Source: CAYVQF01 sp964454015
GTDB lineage: Bacteria; Myxococcota_A; Bradymonadia; UBA4248
Assembly: GCA_964454015.1 (NCBI GenBank)
Contig: CAYVQF010000004.1
Span: 1-64,000 of the forward strand
DNA length: 64,000 nt
Direction: 5' to 3'
Below the pieces are notes generated by a model that was not told the origin of the DNA, did not search any database, and saw only the letters and a list, made by a program, of their open reading frames with translations. Positions 53,206 to 62,276 of the stretch are shown here, piece by piece (the stretch's first letter is position 1; each line of letters opens with the position of its first letter). The translations under genes were made by a program, and so were the position numbers.

Positions 53206-54405
53206 GTGGTGGCGACCGTGCACATCCGCAGCGGACGAGCGCAGCCCTTTTGGTCTGGGCATCCCTGGGTCTTTCGTGGGGCCTTGGCCAAGATCCAAGG
53301 CCAGGCACAGACGGGCGACTTGGTCGAGGTCGTGGACCCGCGTGGGGTGCGTATCGGCGCGGGCCTCTATCACGCGACCTCCGCTCTGGCCGTGCGCCTG
53401 GTGCCAGGTCTGGAAGAGGGGCAGACGCTGGATCTGGCCTTCTTTCGCGACCGCTTGGTCCGGGCCAAGACCTTGCGCACGGAGCGCTTGGGCCTCTGGC
53501 GCCCCGACAACGACGCCTATCGCCTCTGCAATGCCGAAGGGGATGGCATCCCGGCCCTCAACATCGATGTTTTCAATCGGGTGATCGTCGTCCAATGGGG
53601 GGCGCGGGCCATCTTCGACCGGCGCGTGCCGCTCCTCGACGCCCTCCAGGAGCTCTACCCCCAGGCGGCCATCGTCGGGCAAGTCAACCGCGACGCCGCC
53701 AAGATGGAAGGGTGGACCCCCGAAGAGGTGCAGCACCTGTGTGGGCCCTTGCGCGGTGAACTGCCGCCGGACACCACCTTCACTGAGGAAGGGGTGCGCT
53801 TCCACTTGCCAACGGCGCGCGCACAGAAAACGGGGCACTACCTCGATCAGCGGCGCAATCGTTTGCGTTTCGCCGAGCTGGCCCGGGGCGAGCTCCTCGA
53901 CGGTCACTGTTACAGCGGCGGCTTCGCCCTGCAGGCAGCCCGACGCGGGAGCCAGGTCACGGCGGTGGACTCCAGCCGCGAGGCGCTGGCCCTGCTGACC
54001 CACAACATGGCCCTGAACCACTGCACGACCGTGCAGCCGCGCCAGGGGCAGATCCTGCGCGAGCTGCAGGCCATGGCGGAAGAGGGGCGCCGCTTTGATG
54101 GGATCGCCCTCGATCCGCCCAAGCTCGCACCGCGCCAGCGCGACCTCGACAAGGCCCTCGAGCACTACGGCGCATTGGTGCGGGACGCGCTACCCCTGCT
54201 GCGTCCAGGCGGCATGCTCGCTCTGTCCTCCTGCGCCCAGGTCATCGATGCCGAGGCCTTGGCGCGCGTGGTGGCCCAGCGTTGTGGTCACGTCCGCCGC
54301 CAGGCCGTGCTCATCGAGGCGGCCGGTGCCGCGCCAGATCACCCCGTCCCGGCGGCTTTGCGTGAGGGTCGCTACCTCAGCTTCGCCCTCTTCGGCATCG
54401 ACTAG
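53206..54405 (+). CDS. rlmI: RlmI-like 23S rRNA cytosine-C5 methyltransferase
   Basis: A 399-aa enzyme with an N-terminal PUA-like RNA-binding domain (VHIRSGRAQPFWSGHPWVF) and a C-terminal Rossmann methyltransferase domain: TGHYLDQRRNR, then LLDGHCYSGGFALQAARRG as the SAM motif, AVDSSREAL, and FDGIALDPPKLAPRQRD, followed by LALSSCAQVI. The length and order match RlmI, which makes m5C1962 in 23S rRNA; exact position is inferred. It starts at GTG 53206 or 53209 with a weak ribosome site, 18 bp after rpsI, consistent with coupling to the ribosomal operon. The E. coli gene is not in that operon. Confidence 0.85.
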   Translation: MVATVHIRSGRAQPFWSGHPWVFRGALAKIQGQAQTGDLVEVVDPRGVRIGAGLYHATSALAVRLVPGLEEGQTLDLAFFRDRLVRAKTLRTERLGLWRPDNDAYRLCNAEGDGIPALNIDVFNRVIVVQWGARAIFDRRVPLLDALQELYPQAAIVGQVNRDAAKMEGWTPEEVQHLCGPLRGELPPDTTFTEEGVRFHLPTARAQKTGHYLDQRRNRLRFAELARGELLDGHCYSGGFALQAARRGSQVTAVDSSREALALLTHNMALNHCTTVQPRQGQILRELQAMAEEGRRFDGIALDPPKLAPRQRDLDKALEHYGALVRDALPLLRPGGMLALSSCAQVIDAEALARVVAQRCGHVRRQAVLIEAAGAAPDHPVPAALREGRYLSFALFGID

Positions 54406-54579
54406 AACGCGGCGAGGGGAGGAAATCGACAGGCCCGCCGCCAAGTCCCCTTGACCCAGGCGCCGCTTTGTCGCATCTTACGCGCGCCTTACCAGGCGCC
54501 GGACGGCGCAGGCACCACCTGCTAGTGTCGCGCAAAGTCCACGGATAACAGGGTGAACCCGATTGCGAGGAGATGATTG

Positions 54580-57249
54580 ATGAGCGAGTACCGCAGCACC
54601 TATTTCTTTACCAAAGGCCGTACCTTCCCCGAATTCGAAGGCATGAGCAAGGATGAACTCAAGAGCCTGCTCGGCGGCAAAGGCTATGGCCTCTACTTGA
54701 TGCATTGCGTGCTGGATCTGCGGGTCCCCGCCGTGCTGAACCTGCCCACCTTCCACGCCCACAACCTGGTCGACGGGGCCATCCGGCCCGAGCTGGTCCA
54801 AGACATCCGCGCCGGCCTCAAGGAGATGGAAGAAGTCGCGGGCAAGCGCTTCGGTGACCCCAACAATCCCCTCCTCGTGTCGGCCCGTTCTGGCTCCAAG
54901 TTCTCCATGCCCGGCATGATGGACACCATCCTCAACATCGGCCTCAACGACGAAATCGTGGACAACTTGGCCAAGGGTGACAACGCGCGCTTCTGGCTCG
55001 ACTCCTATCGTCGCCTCCTCCAGATGTTCGGCGACGTGGTGCTCCAGATCAAAGACGCCAAGGGCGACGACCCCTTCGAGCACGCCCTGGACGCGTACAA
55101 GGAAGAGCTCAAGGTCAGCTCCGACATCGAGCTCGGACCGGATCAACTCCGCGAGCTGATCAACCGCTTCAAGGCCATCTACACCGCCAACAACCAGGTC
55201 TTCCCCCAAGCGCCAGAGGATCAGATCCTCCGCAGCGCCGAGGCGGTGTTCCGCTCTTGGGGCAACGAGCGCGCCGTGTTCACCCGCCAGCTCGAAGGGA
55301 TCCCCGATCACCTCGGCACGGCCGTCAATATCCAAGAGATGGTCTTCGGCAACAAGTCGCCGCGCTGCGCCACGGGTGTCTTCTTCACCCGCGACAAGAG
55401 CACGGGCCACAAATCCTCAGAGCAGCTCGATGGAACGGTCCTCTTCCAAGCCCAAGGCGAGGACGTGGTCGCCGGTATCCGCAACTCCCTGCCGCTCGAA
55501 GTGCTGCGCGATCACGATGAACCCGTCTTCCGCGCCATCTACGAAGAGATGAAGACCACGGGCGACCGCCTCGAGCGCGCCCTGAAGAACATGCAGGACA
55601 CGGAGTTCACCATCGAAGAGAAGGACGGCGTGCCCCTGCTCTTCTGGTTGCAGATCCGCGACGGCAAACGCTCGGCCCGCGCTGAGTCCGTCATCGCCGC
55701 CGCCATGCACGAAGAAGGCATCGTCACCAAGGAAGAAGCGGTGATGATGGTCAACCCCGAGCGCTTCGAAGAGCTCCTCTTCCCCCAGATCGAGCCCAAG
55801 CACCGCAAAGAAGCCACGCTGATCACCAAGGGCTCGGCGGCCTCGCCCGGCGCAGCCGCTGGCAAGGTGGTCTTCTGCCAGGACGACGCCCTCGAGCTGG
55901 CCGCCAAGGGTGAAGCGGTCATCCTCGTCACGGTCATGACCTCTCAGGAAGACGTCAAGGGCATGAAGGCCTCCAAGGCCATCTTGACCTCCACGGGCAC
56001 CAAGGTCTCGCACGCCGCCATCATGGCCACCGCCTGGGGTATCCCCGCAGTGGTGGGCGCGTCGGATGTCGCCATCGATCGCAAGGCCAACCACTTCGTC
56101 GCCAATGGTCACACCATCAAGGCCGGCGATGTGATCACCGTCAACGGCACCACGGGCGAGATTTTCCTCGGCTCCGTGCCGACCACCGTGCCCGACAAGC
56201 TCGAGCCGGCCGCTGACAAGATCCTCTCCTGGTGCCACGAGATCAAGAGCCTCCACGTCCGCGCCAACGCCGAAGCCGCCGAGAGCCAACCCGCTTACGA
56301 CAACGGCGCCCGCGGTATCGGCCTCTTCCGCACGGAGCACATGTTCCTCGGCGACCGCTTGCCCTTCATCCAAGAAGTGCTCTTCGGCAATGACAAAGCC
56401 AAGGCCAAGAAAGCCCTGGAAGAGATCTACAATTTCTCCAAGGAAGACTTCAAACACTCCTTGCGCGTCATGAACGGCCACGGCGTGACCATTCGTCTCC
56501 TCGACGCGCCCCTGCACGAGTTCTTCCCGGTCAACACGGACATGCACCGCGAAGAGAACCCCATGCTGGGTCACCGCTCGGTGCGTATGGCCGTGACCAA
56601 CCCCGAGATCCCCGCTGCCCAGATCCGTGCCGTCCTCGAGGCCGCCGCGGACCTGCGCGCCGAAGGTCTCGATCCCAAGCCGGAGATCGAGGTGCCTCTG
56701 CCCATCATCACCCGCGAGGTGGTGGAGCTGATGAAGGTCGCCTGCAAAGCCTCCCAGGAGGTCCATGCGGCGCGTGGCGTGTGGGTACCCTACGCCTTCG
56801 GCATCATGGTCGAGACGCCTGCCGCCGCCCTCCAAGGCAAGGAGATGGTCCAGACGCTCCGGACACCTGTCCCGGGCTTCCCCAAAGAGGCGCACCCGGC
56901 CTATGGCTTCGCCTCCTTTGGCACCAACGACCTGACCCAGACCACCTTGGCCATCTCCCGGGACGACGCCGATCGCTTCCTGCCCTACTACGTCGAGAAC
57001 GGCTTCTTCCAGCGCCACCCCTTCGTCTCCATCGATCCCATCGTCGAGCGAATGGTGCGCATCTTCGTCGAGGAAGCGCGTGCAGAAGATCCCCACTTCG
57101 AGATCTTCATCTGTGGCGAGCACGGCGGCGATGTCTACACCATCGAGCGTCTCCACCTGATCGGGCTCACGGGGATCTCCATGTCTCCGGGCAAGGTCTA
57201 CCGCTCCATCATCAAGGCGGCCCAGTCGCAGGTGAAATACCCTCGCTGA
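54580..57249 (+). CDS. ppdK: Pyruvate, phosphate dikinase
   Basis: An 889-aa cytoplasmic enzyme converting pyruvate, ATP and phosphate to phosphoenolpyruvate, AMP and pyrophosphate (reversible). The ATG at 54580 has AGGAG 8 nt upstream. The N-terminal ATP-grasp domain begins with LLGGKGYGL. The swivel domain has its phosphorylated histidine in KVSHAAIM (about residue 478); the surrounding STGTK replaces the usual RGG.TS. The C-terminal PEP/pyruvate barrel shows GLFRTEHMFL, SFGTNDLTQTTLA and ICGEHGGD. Length matches the family. Codons are strongly biased to GAA and AAG, typical of high expression, and the gene is followed by a clear terminator. Confidence 0.95.
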   Translation: MSEYRSTYFFTKGRTFPEFEGMSKDELKSLLGGKGYGLYLMHCVLDLRVPAVLNLPTFHAHNLVDGAIRPELVQDIRAGLKEMEEVAGKRFGDPNNPLLVSARSGSKFSMPGMMDTILNIGLNDEIVDNLAKGDNARFWLDSYRRLLQMFGDVVLQIKDAKGDDPFEHALDAYKEELKVSSDIELGPDQLRELINRFKAIYTANNQVFPQAPEDQILRSAEAVFRSWGNERAVFTRQLEGIPDHLGTAVNIQEMVFGNKSPRCATGVFFTRDKSTGHKSSEQLDGTVLFQAQGEDVVAGIRNSLPLEVLRDHDEPVFRAIYEEMKTTGDRLERALKNMQDTEFTIEEKDGVPLLFWLQIRDGKRSARAESVIAAAMHEEGIVTKEEAVMMVNPERFEELLFPQIEPKHRKEATLITKGSAASPGAAAGKVVFCQDDALELAAKGEAVILVTVMTSQEDVKGMKASKAILTSTGTKVSHAAIMATAWGIPAVVGASDVAIDRKANHFVANGHTIKAGDVITVNGTTGEIFLGSVPTTVPDKLEPAADKILSWCHEIKSLHVRANAEAAESQPAYDNGARGIGLFRTEHMFLGDRLPFIQEVLFGNDKAKAKKALEEIYNFSKEDFKHSLRVMNGHGVTIRLLDAPLHEFFPVNTDMHREENPMLGHRSVRMAVTNPEIPAAQIRAVLEAAADLRAEGLDPKPEIEVPLPIITREVVELMKVACKASQEVHAARGVWVPYAFGIMVETPAAALQGKEMVQTLRTPVPGFPKEAHPAYGFASFGTNDLTQTTLAISRDDADRFLPYYVENGFFQRHPFVSIDPIVERMVRIFVEEARAEDPHFEIFICGEHGGDVYTIERLHLIGLTGISMSPGKVYRSIIKAAQSQVKYPR

Positions 57250-57295
57250 GGGCTGCGGTGTGAGAAGCCACGTCCCCCTCGGGGGGCGTGAACCG

Positions 57296-57330
57296 AAGGG
57301 ACAGGCCAGACGCCTGTCCCTTCTATTTTT
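57296..57330 (+). terminator. Rho-independent terminator after ppdK
   Basis: A perfect 11-bp stem (57296-57306 with 57312-57322, AAGGGACAGGC) encloses a 5-nt loop and is followed by TATTTTT. A second G/C hairpin (57270-57290) lies just before it. It is the only textbook terminator with a T-tract I saw in the window. Confidence 0.92.
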
Positions 57331-57379
57331 GGCCCACTTCGCCTAGATTCTCAGCCCAACGCTGCGCGCGGCGAGCGGC

Positions 57380-58798
57380 ATGAGACGCGGCCTAGGAGGA
57401 TGTGTGGCTAGGAATATCGACGCATATTGTGTAGGGACTTCTGGTGCCGACCCGGGCAGCGGCGCCATCACCACGCGGCGCATCGAGATCGGCCGCGGCC
57501 TCGCGCCGGCCATCGTCCACGGCGCCGCAGAGCTGGTGCCCTCGGCCAACCCCTATCTCCTGGTCTGCGATCGCAAGAGCTGGGAAGTGGTCGGTGCGGC
57601 CGTGGCCGATGCCTTCTTGGCCGCCGGACTCACTGTCGACAGGCTCTTCGTCATCGAGAAGCCAGACAGCCCGGCCGTGGCCGACCGCAACACCATCGGG
57701 CACCTGCAGGCCTTGCTCGACGAGCAGGCCTACGCCGCGGTCCTCGCCGTCGGGGCCGGGACGGTCAACGACATCGTCAAGGTGGCGACTTTCCAGGCTG
57801 CCCTCCCCTATCTTTGCGTGGCCACGGCGCCCACCACGGCGACCTACACCGCGGCGAGTGCCGAGATCCATGCCCATGGGCTGGTCAACACCGAGCACTG
57901 CCACATGCCGGTGGCGGCCTACTTCGACCTCGACCTCATGGTGGCGGTACCGCCGGCCTTGATCAGCGCTGGCGTGGGCGACCTCATCGGCCGCGAGCTG
58001 GCCTGGGCCGACGCCCAACTCGCGGCGGCCCTCGATGGCAGCACCTTGGCGCCGCAGGCCCAGGCCCTGGTCCGCAGCGCCCACACGCTGATGGCCGGAC
58101 GCGATGGCCACATCGGCCGCCGCGACCCAGACGCCGTGGCCGCGCTGTGTGAGGCCCTGGCGCTGATGGGCTTCGCCATGAGCGTGGCAGACAGCGCGGC
58201 GCCCCTGATCGGCGCGGAGCGCCTCATGGGTGATTACATGGCCGTGGTCGCCGCCGCCCAGGGGGAGACCTTGGACAACGGTGGCACCCTCGCGGGGGTG
58301 TGCGCCCTGGTGAGCGCGGCCTTTTACGAGCAACTGGGCGATCTCGACCCCATGGAGATCGAGATGGACCGCCTGGTGATGCACCACCTGCCTTGGACCG
58401 CCTACGAGCGCACCCTCCAGCAGCGTTTCGTCCCCTACGGGGTCAGCGAACAGGTCGTGCCCCTGGCCCAACGCAAGTATCCCAGCCGGCACGCGCTGCG
58501 CTCGCGCCTGGGCCTGCTCCTGGAGACCTGGTCCGAAGTCCTGGGGCCCATCACGGGCAGCCTCGCGTCGCTCTCGACGCTGCAGTCGCGCTTGATCGCC
58601 GCCCAAGCGCCGCATACCTTCCAAGATCTCGGCTTGAGCCCGGTCCAGGTGCGCAACGCCGTGCTCTACGCCAAAGACCTTCGCTCGCACTACACCGTCC
58701 TGGATCTCCTCGACGATTTGGGTCTCCTCGAGACGTGGGTCGATGTCGTGTTGGCCCCACCGGTCGGTATCCTGTGCGCCAAGCCTGAGGAGAACTAA
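57380..58798 (+). CDS. Divergent sn-glycerol-1-phosphate dehydrogenase-like protein
   Basis: A protein of up to 472 aa of the G1P-dehydrogenase/AraM branch of iron-type alcohol dehydrogenases. The NAD-binding GAGTVNDIVK and the metal Asp in FDLDLM, followed by SAGVGDLIGRE, fit the family. The metal-binding SGxEH...SH region reads IGAERLMGD, and the later LHG reads DNGG, so two metal ligands are lost, as is the usual DGY. True G1P dehydrogenase activity is doubtful. Start: ATG 57380, or GTG 57404, which has AGGAGG close upstream. It ends 2 bp before the mannosyltransferase start, so a role with lipid-linked sugars is possible. Confidence 0.7.
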   Translation: MRRGLGGCVARNIDAYCVGTSGADPGSGAITTRRIEIGRGLAPAIVHGAAELVPSANPYLLVCDRKSWEVVGAAVADAFLAAGLTVDRLFVIEKPDSPAVADRNTIGHLQALLDEQAYAAVLAVGAGTVNDIVKVATFQAALPYLCVATAPTTATYTAASAEIHAHGLVNTEHCHMPVAAYFDLDLMVAVPPALISAGVGDLIGRELAWADAQLAAALDGSTLAPQAQALVRSAHTLMAGRDGHIGRRDPDAVAALCEALALMGFAMSVADSAAPLIGAERLMGDYMAVVAAAQGETLDNGGTLAGVCALVSAAFYEQLGDLDPMEIEMDRLVMHHLPWTAYERTLQQRFVPYGVSEQVVPLAQRKYPSRHALRSRLGLLLETWSEVLGPITGSLASLSTLQSRLIAAQAPHTFQDLGLSPVQVRNAVLYAKDLRSHYTVLDLLDDLGLLETWVDVVLAPPVGILCAKPEEN

Positions 58799-58800
58799 CC

Positions 58801-59523
58801 ATGTCGCAAGCCAATTCCGAACTCGCGCCCCTGGTCATCATCCCCACCTACAACGAGGCGGAGAACATCGAGGCCATCGCCCAGGCCGTGCTCGAGGTGC
58901 TCCCCAAGGCGGAGCTCCTCATCGTCGACGACAACAGCCCCGATGGCACGGGTCATATCGCCGATGCTCTGGCCGACAAAGAGGCGCGGGTCCATGTCCT
59001 GCACCGCAACGGCAAGCAAGGCCTGGGCAAGGCCTACGTCGATGGCTTCAAGTGGGGACTGGCCCGTCATTACGACCGCCTCATCGAGATGGACGCCGAC
59101 TTCTCTCATCCGCCGGCCTACCTGGTGCCCATGCTCGAGGCTTCACTCGAGGCCGACGTGGTCATCGGCTCCCGCTATGTCAAAGGGGGGGGCACGGAGA
59201 ACTGGAACTGGATGCGCCGCGCCCTGAGCAAGGGAGGTGGCCTCTACGCCCGCACCGTCCTGGGGATGCGCCAGCGCGATCTCACGGCGGGCTTCGTCTG
59301 CTGGCAACCGCAGGTGCTACGCGCGCTGCCCCTGGACCAGCTCCACGCCGCGGGCTACGGCTTCCAGATCGAGCTGAAGTATCGCGCCCACTTGAAGGGC
59401 TTCAAGATCGTGGAGTTCCCCATCCGCTTCCCTGACCGCACCCAGGGGATCTCCAAGATGACCACGGGCATCGCCGCCGAGGCCCTCCTGACGGTCTGGA
59501 AGCTGCGCCTCGGGGTGCGGTGA
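58801..59523 (+). CDS. Polyprenol-phosphate mannosyltransferase (GT2, DPM1-like)
   Basis: A 240-aa cytoplasmic glycosyltransferase that should move mannose from GDP-mannose to a polyprenyl phosphate, giving the donor used by membrane mannosyltransferases. The N-terminus has IIPTYNEAENI, LLIVDDNSPDGTG and the metal-binding MDADFSHPP; GSRYVKGG and ISKMTTG follow, as in DPM1. There are no transmembrane tails, unlike the DPM-plus-Ppm fusions of actinobacteria. GAGGAG precedes the ATG, and the gap from the preceding stop is 2 bp. A user of its product could be the GT-C-like protein at 27112-28689, by inference only. Confidence 0.92.
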   Translation: MSQANSELAPLVIIPTYNEAENIEAIAQAVLEVLPKAELLIVDDNSPDGTGHIADALADKEARVHVLHRNGKQGLGKAYVDGFKWGLARHYDRLIEMDADFSHPPAYLVPMLEASLEADVVIGSRYVKGGGTENWNWMRRALSKGGGLYARTVLGMRQRDLTAGFVCWQPQVLRALPLDQLHAAGYGFQIELKYRAHLKGFKIVEFPIRFPDRTQGISKMTTGIAAEALLTVWKLRLGVR

Positions 59524-59588
59524 GACCCTGCTGCTGCTGAAGATGCCCCCCTCACAGCCCAGTGGCTGTGCGAAAACGAGAGAGCGCC

Positions 59589-62276
59589 ATGGACTACGAC
59601 AAGTTGAGTTCTCCTTCACGCGCCGCACTCAACGATGCGCGGACCTTGACCCGAAAAATGCGCCAAGAGCAGGTGGAGATCGAGCACTATCTGCTCGCCC
59701 TCATGCTGCAAGAGGGCAACGCCCTGGCCATTTTGCGGCGATTGGGCGTGGATGTGAACTATCTGGTGCGGCGCCTGGAGCGCGAGGCCGCGCGCTACCC
59801 CAAGGTCTTCAACGAGGGCGAGGTCTATCCCTCGCTGCGACTCGAGCAGCTCCTGCAAGGGGCCGTGGATGAAGCGCGGCGCCAAGGCAGAGACTACGCC
59901 GAGAGCGAAGACCTCTTGGCGGCCATGGTCCAGAGCCCTACGGGTCCCGCGCCGGTCATCTTGCGCTCCATGAACGTCGGCCGCGAGGCCATCGCTCGGA
60001 TGGCCAAAGAGGTCAAAGGGGCGCAGCGCGAGGCCCGTGGATCCCAAAGCCCAAGTCCCCAGGAGGCACCGCGCCAAGGTGCGGGCGCCGCGAGTGTGGA
60101 CCCCGTGGCGCCGCAAGAGCCGCTGTGGAAGGCCCCCATGGGCGCCTACCCCAACCTCGAGAAATTTGGGCGAGATCTCACGCTGCTCGCCGCCGAGGGG
60201 AAGATGGACCCCGTCATCGGGCGCGACCAAGAGATTCGGCGCCTCATGCAGGTGCTGTCACGGCGCTCCAAGAACAACCCGATCTTGATCGGCGAACCCG
60301 GGGTGGGCAAGACCGCCATCATCGAGGCGCTGGCCCAGCGCATCGCCGCCGGCGACGTGCCCGACGGCCTGCGCAACAAAATGATCGTCTCCCTCGACCT
60401 GGGCGCCATGATCTCCGGCGCCAGGCTGCGGGGGATGTTCGAGGAGCGCCTCAAAGGCGTGGTGACGGAGATCATCCAGGCCCGCGGCCAGATCATCGTC
60501 TACATCGACGAGATCCACTCCCTGGTCGGCGCCGGCGGCGGCGAAGGGGGCGTCGACGCCTCCTCCATGCTCAAGCCTGCCCTGGCGCGGGGCCAACTGC
60601 GCTGCTTGGGCACCACCACCATCCAGGAGTACCGCCAGAGCATCGAGAAGGACCGCGCCCTCGAACGGCGCTTCCAACCCATCCTGGTGGAGGAGCCCAA
60701 CCGGGAACACGCCATCGCCATCTTGCGCGGCGTCAAGACCCGCTATGAAGTCCACCACGGGGTGGAGATCCGCGACGAAGCCATCGTCGCGGCCGTGACC
60801 TACGCCGACCGCTACATCGCCGATCGCTTCCTGCCCGACAAGGCCATCGACCTCATGGACGAAGCCGCCGGGCGGCTGCGCATCGAGATGGACTCCATGC
60901 CCGTCGAGGTCGACCGCCTGCAGCGGCGCATCGAGAGCGTGGCCATCGAGGCCAAGGCCCTGGAGCGCGAGAACGACCCCGACAGCGTCGCCCAGCGGCA
61001 GCGCTTCACCGCTGAGATCGCCGCCAACACCGAGCGCCTCGAGACCATGCGCGCCCAGTGGCAGGCCGAGAAAGCCACCCTGCAGGAAATCTGCGCCATC
61101 AAGGACGCCATCGAAAAAAATCAACACGCCATGGAGACGGCACGCAACGCCGGCGATCTGGGACAAGCGGCGGAAATCAAGTACGGCCGCCTCCTCGACC
61201 TCAACCGCCGCCTCGCCGACGAACAACAGAAGCTGGCCGCTGGCCCGCGCATGCTGCGCGAGCACGTCGACGCCAACAACATCGCCGAAGTGGTCTCCGC
61301 CTGGACCGGCGTCCCCGTCGCCAAAATGCTCGAAGGCGAGCGCGAAAAGCTCCTCCACATCGAGACCCGCCTCGCGGGCCGCGTCATCGGTCAGCAAGAC
61401 GCCGTGCGCCAGATCGCCAACGCCATCCGGCGCGCGCGCACGGGCCTACAAGACCCCAACCGCCCCATCGGCTCCTTCATCTTCCTCGGCCCCACTGGGG
61501 TGGGCAAGACCGAGCTGGCCAAGACCCTGGCCGACTACCTCTTCGACGACGAACGCGCCCTGGTGCGCCTCGACATGTCCGAGTTCATGGACAAGGCCCA
61601 GGTCAACCGCCTCACCGGACCGCCGCCGGGCTACATCGGCTTTGAAGAAGGCGGCGAGCTCACCGAGGCCGTGCGCAGCCGTCCCTACTCCGTCGTGCTC
61701 TTCGACGAGGTCGAAAAAGCCCACGCCGATGTCTTCAACGTCCTCCTCCAGCTCCTCGATGACGGCCACCTGAGCGACTCCAAAGGGCGCCGCGTCGACT
61801 TCACCAACACCGTGGTCATCATGACCAGCAACCTCGGCAGCCGCCACATCCTCGAGCTGCTGCGCACCGACCCCAGCCGCATGAAAGAGCGCGTCATGCG
61901 CGAGCTCGAAGCCCACTTCCGCCCCGAATTCCTCGCCCGCATCGACGCCCGCATCATCTTCAACAGCCTCGACAAAGACAACATCCGCGACATCTTGTCC
62001 CTGCAAATGCGCCGCGTGCACCGCCTCCTCACGGAACGCAAAATCACCCTCACCCTCAGCGACGCCGCCATCGATTTCCTCGTCGAGGCCGGCTACCGCC
62101 CCGACTTTGGCGCTCGCCCGGTCAAACAGGCCATCCTCGAGCACGTCCAAGACCCCCTCGCCACGGTCTTGTTGGAAGGCGATTTCCCCCCAGACACCCT
62201 GCTCGTGGGCGAAGTCGCCGCCGACGGCACCCACCTGGTCTTCGCCCCCAAAGCCGAGGGAGCCCAGACACCATGA
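59589..62276 (+). CDS. clpB: ClpB-type AAA+ disaggregase
   Basis: An 895-aa chaperone that pulls proteins out of aggregates with DnaK. The ATG at 59589 has GAGAG upstream. The N-domain (residues 1-140) is followed by a longer than usual Pro/Ala-rich linker (about 150-185). NBD1 has GEPGVGKT (from G235) and VYIDEIHSL; a coiled-coil middle domain (about 410-530) follows, and NBD2 has GPTGVGKT (from G634) and LFDEVEKAH. The middle domain separates it from ClpA and ClpC. Its TGA overlaps the ATG of the next gene (ATGA), so a parvulin lipoprotein is made with it. Confidence 0.92.
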   Translation: MDYDKLSSPSRAALNDARTLTRKMRQEQVEIEHYLLALMLQEGNALAILRRLGVDVNYLVRRLEREAARYPKVFNEGEVYPSLRLEQLLQGAVDEARRQGRDYAESEDLLAAMVQSPTGPAPVILRSMNVGREAIARMAKEVKGAQREARGSQSPSPQEAPRQGAGAASVDPVAPQEPLWKAPMGAYPNLEKFGRDLTLLAAEGKMDPVIGRDQEIRRLMQVLSRRSKNNPILIGEPGVGKTAIIEALAQRIAAGDVPDGLRNKMIVSLDLGAMISGARLRGMFEERLKGVVTEIIQARGQIIVYIDEIHSLVGAGGGEGGVDASSMLKPALARGQLRCLGTTTIQEYRQSIEKDRALERRFQPILVEEPNREHAIAILRGVKTRYEVHHGVEIRDEAIVAAVTYADRYIADRFLPDKAIDLMDEAAGRLRIEMDSMPVEVDRLQRRIESVAIEAKALERENDPDSVAQRQRFTAEIAANTERLETMRAQWQAEKATLQEICAIKDAIEKNQHAMETARNAGDLGQAAEIKYGRLLDLNRRLADEQQKLAAGPRMLREHVDANNIAEVVSAWTGVPVAKMLEGEREKLLHIETRLAGRVIGQQDAVRQIANAIRRARTGLQDPNRPIGSFIFLGPTGVGKTELAKTLADYLFDDERALVRLDMSEFMDKAQVNRLTGPPPGYIGFEEGGELTEAVRSRPYSVVLFDEVEKAHADVFNVLLQLLDDGHLSDSKGRRVDFTNTVVIMTSNLGSRHILELLRTDPSRMKERVMRELEAHFRPEFLARIDARIIFNSLDKDNIRDILSLQMRRVHRLLTERKITLTLSDAAIDFLVEAGYRPDFGARPVKQAILEHVQDPLATVLLEGDFPPDTLLVGEVAADGTHLVFAPKAEGAQTP

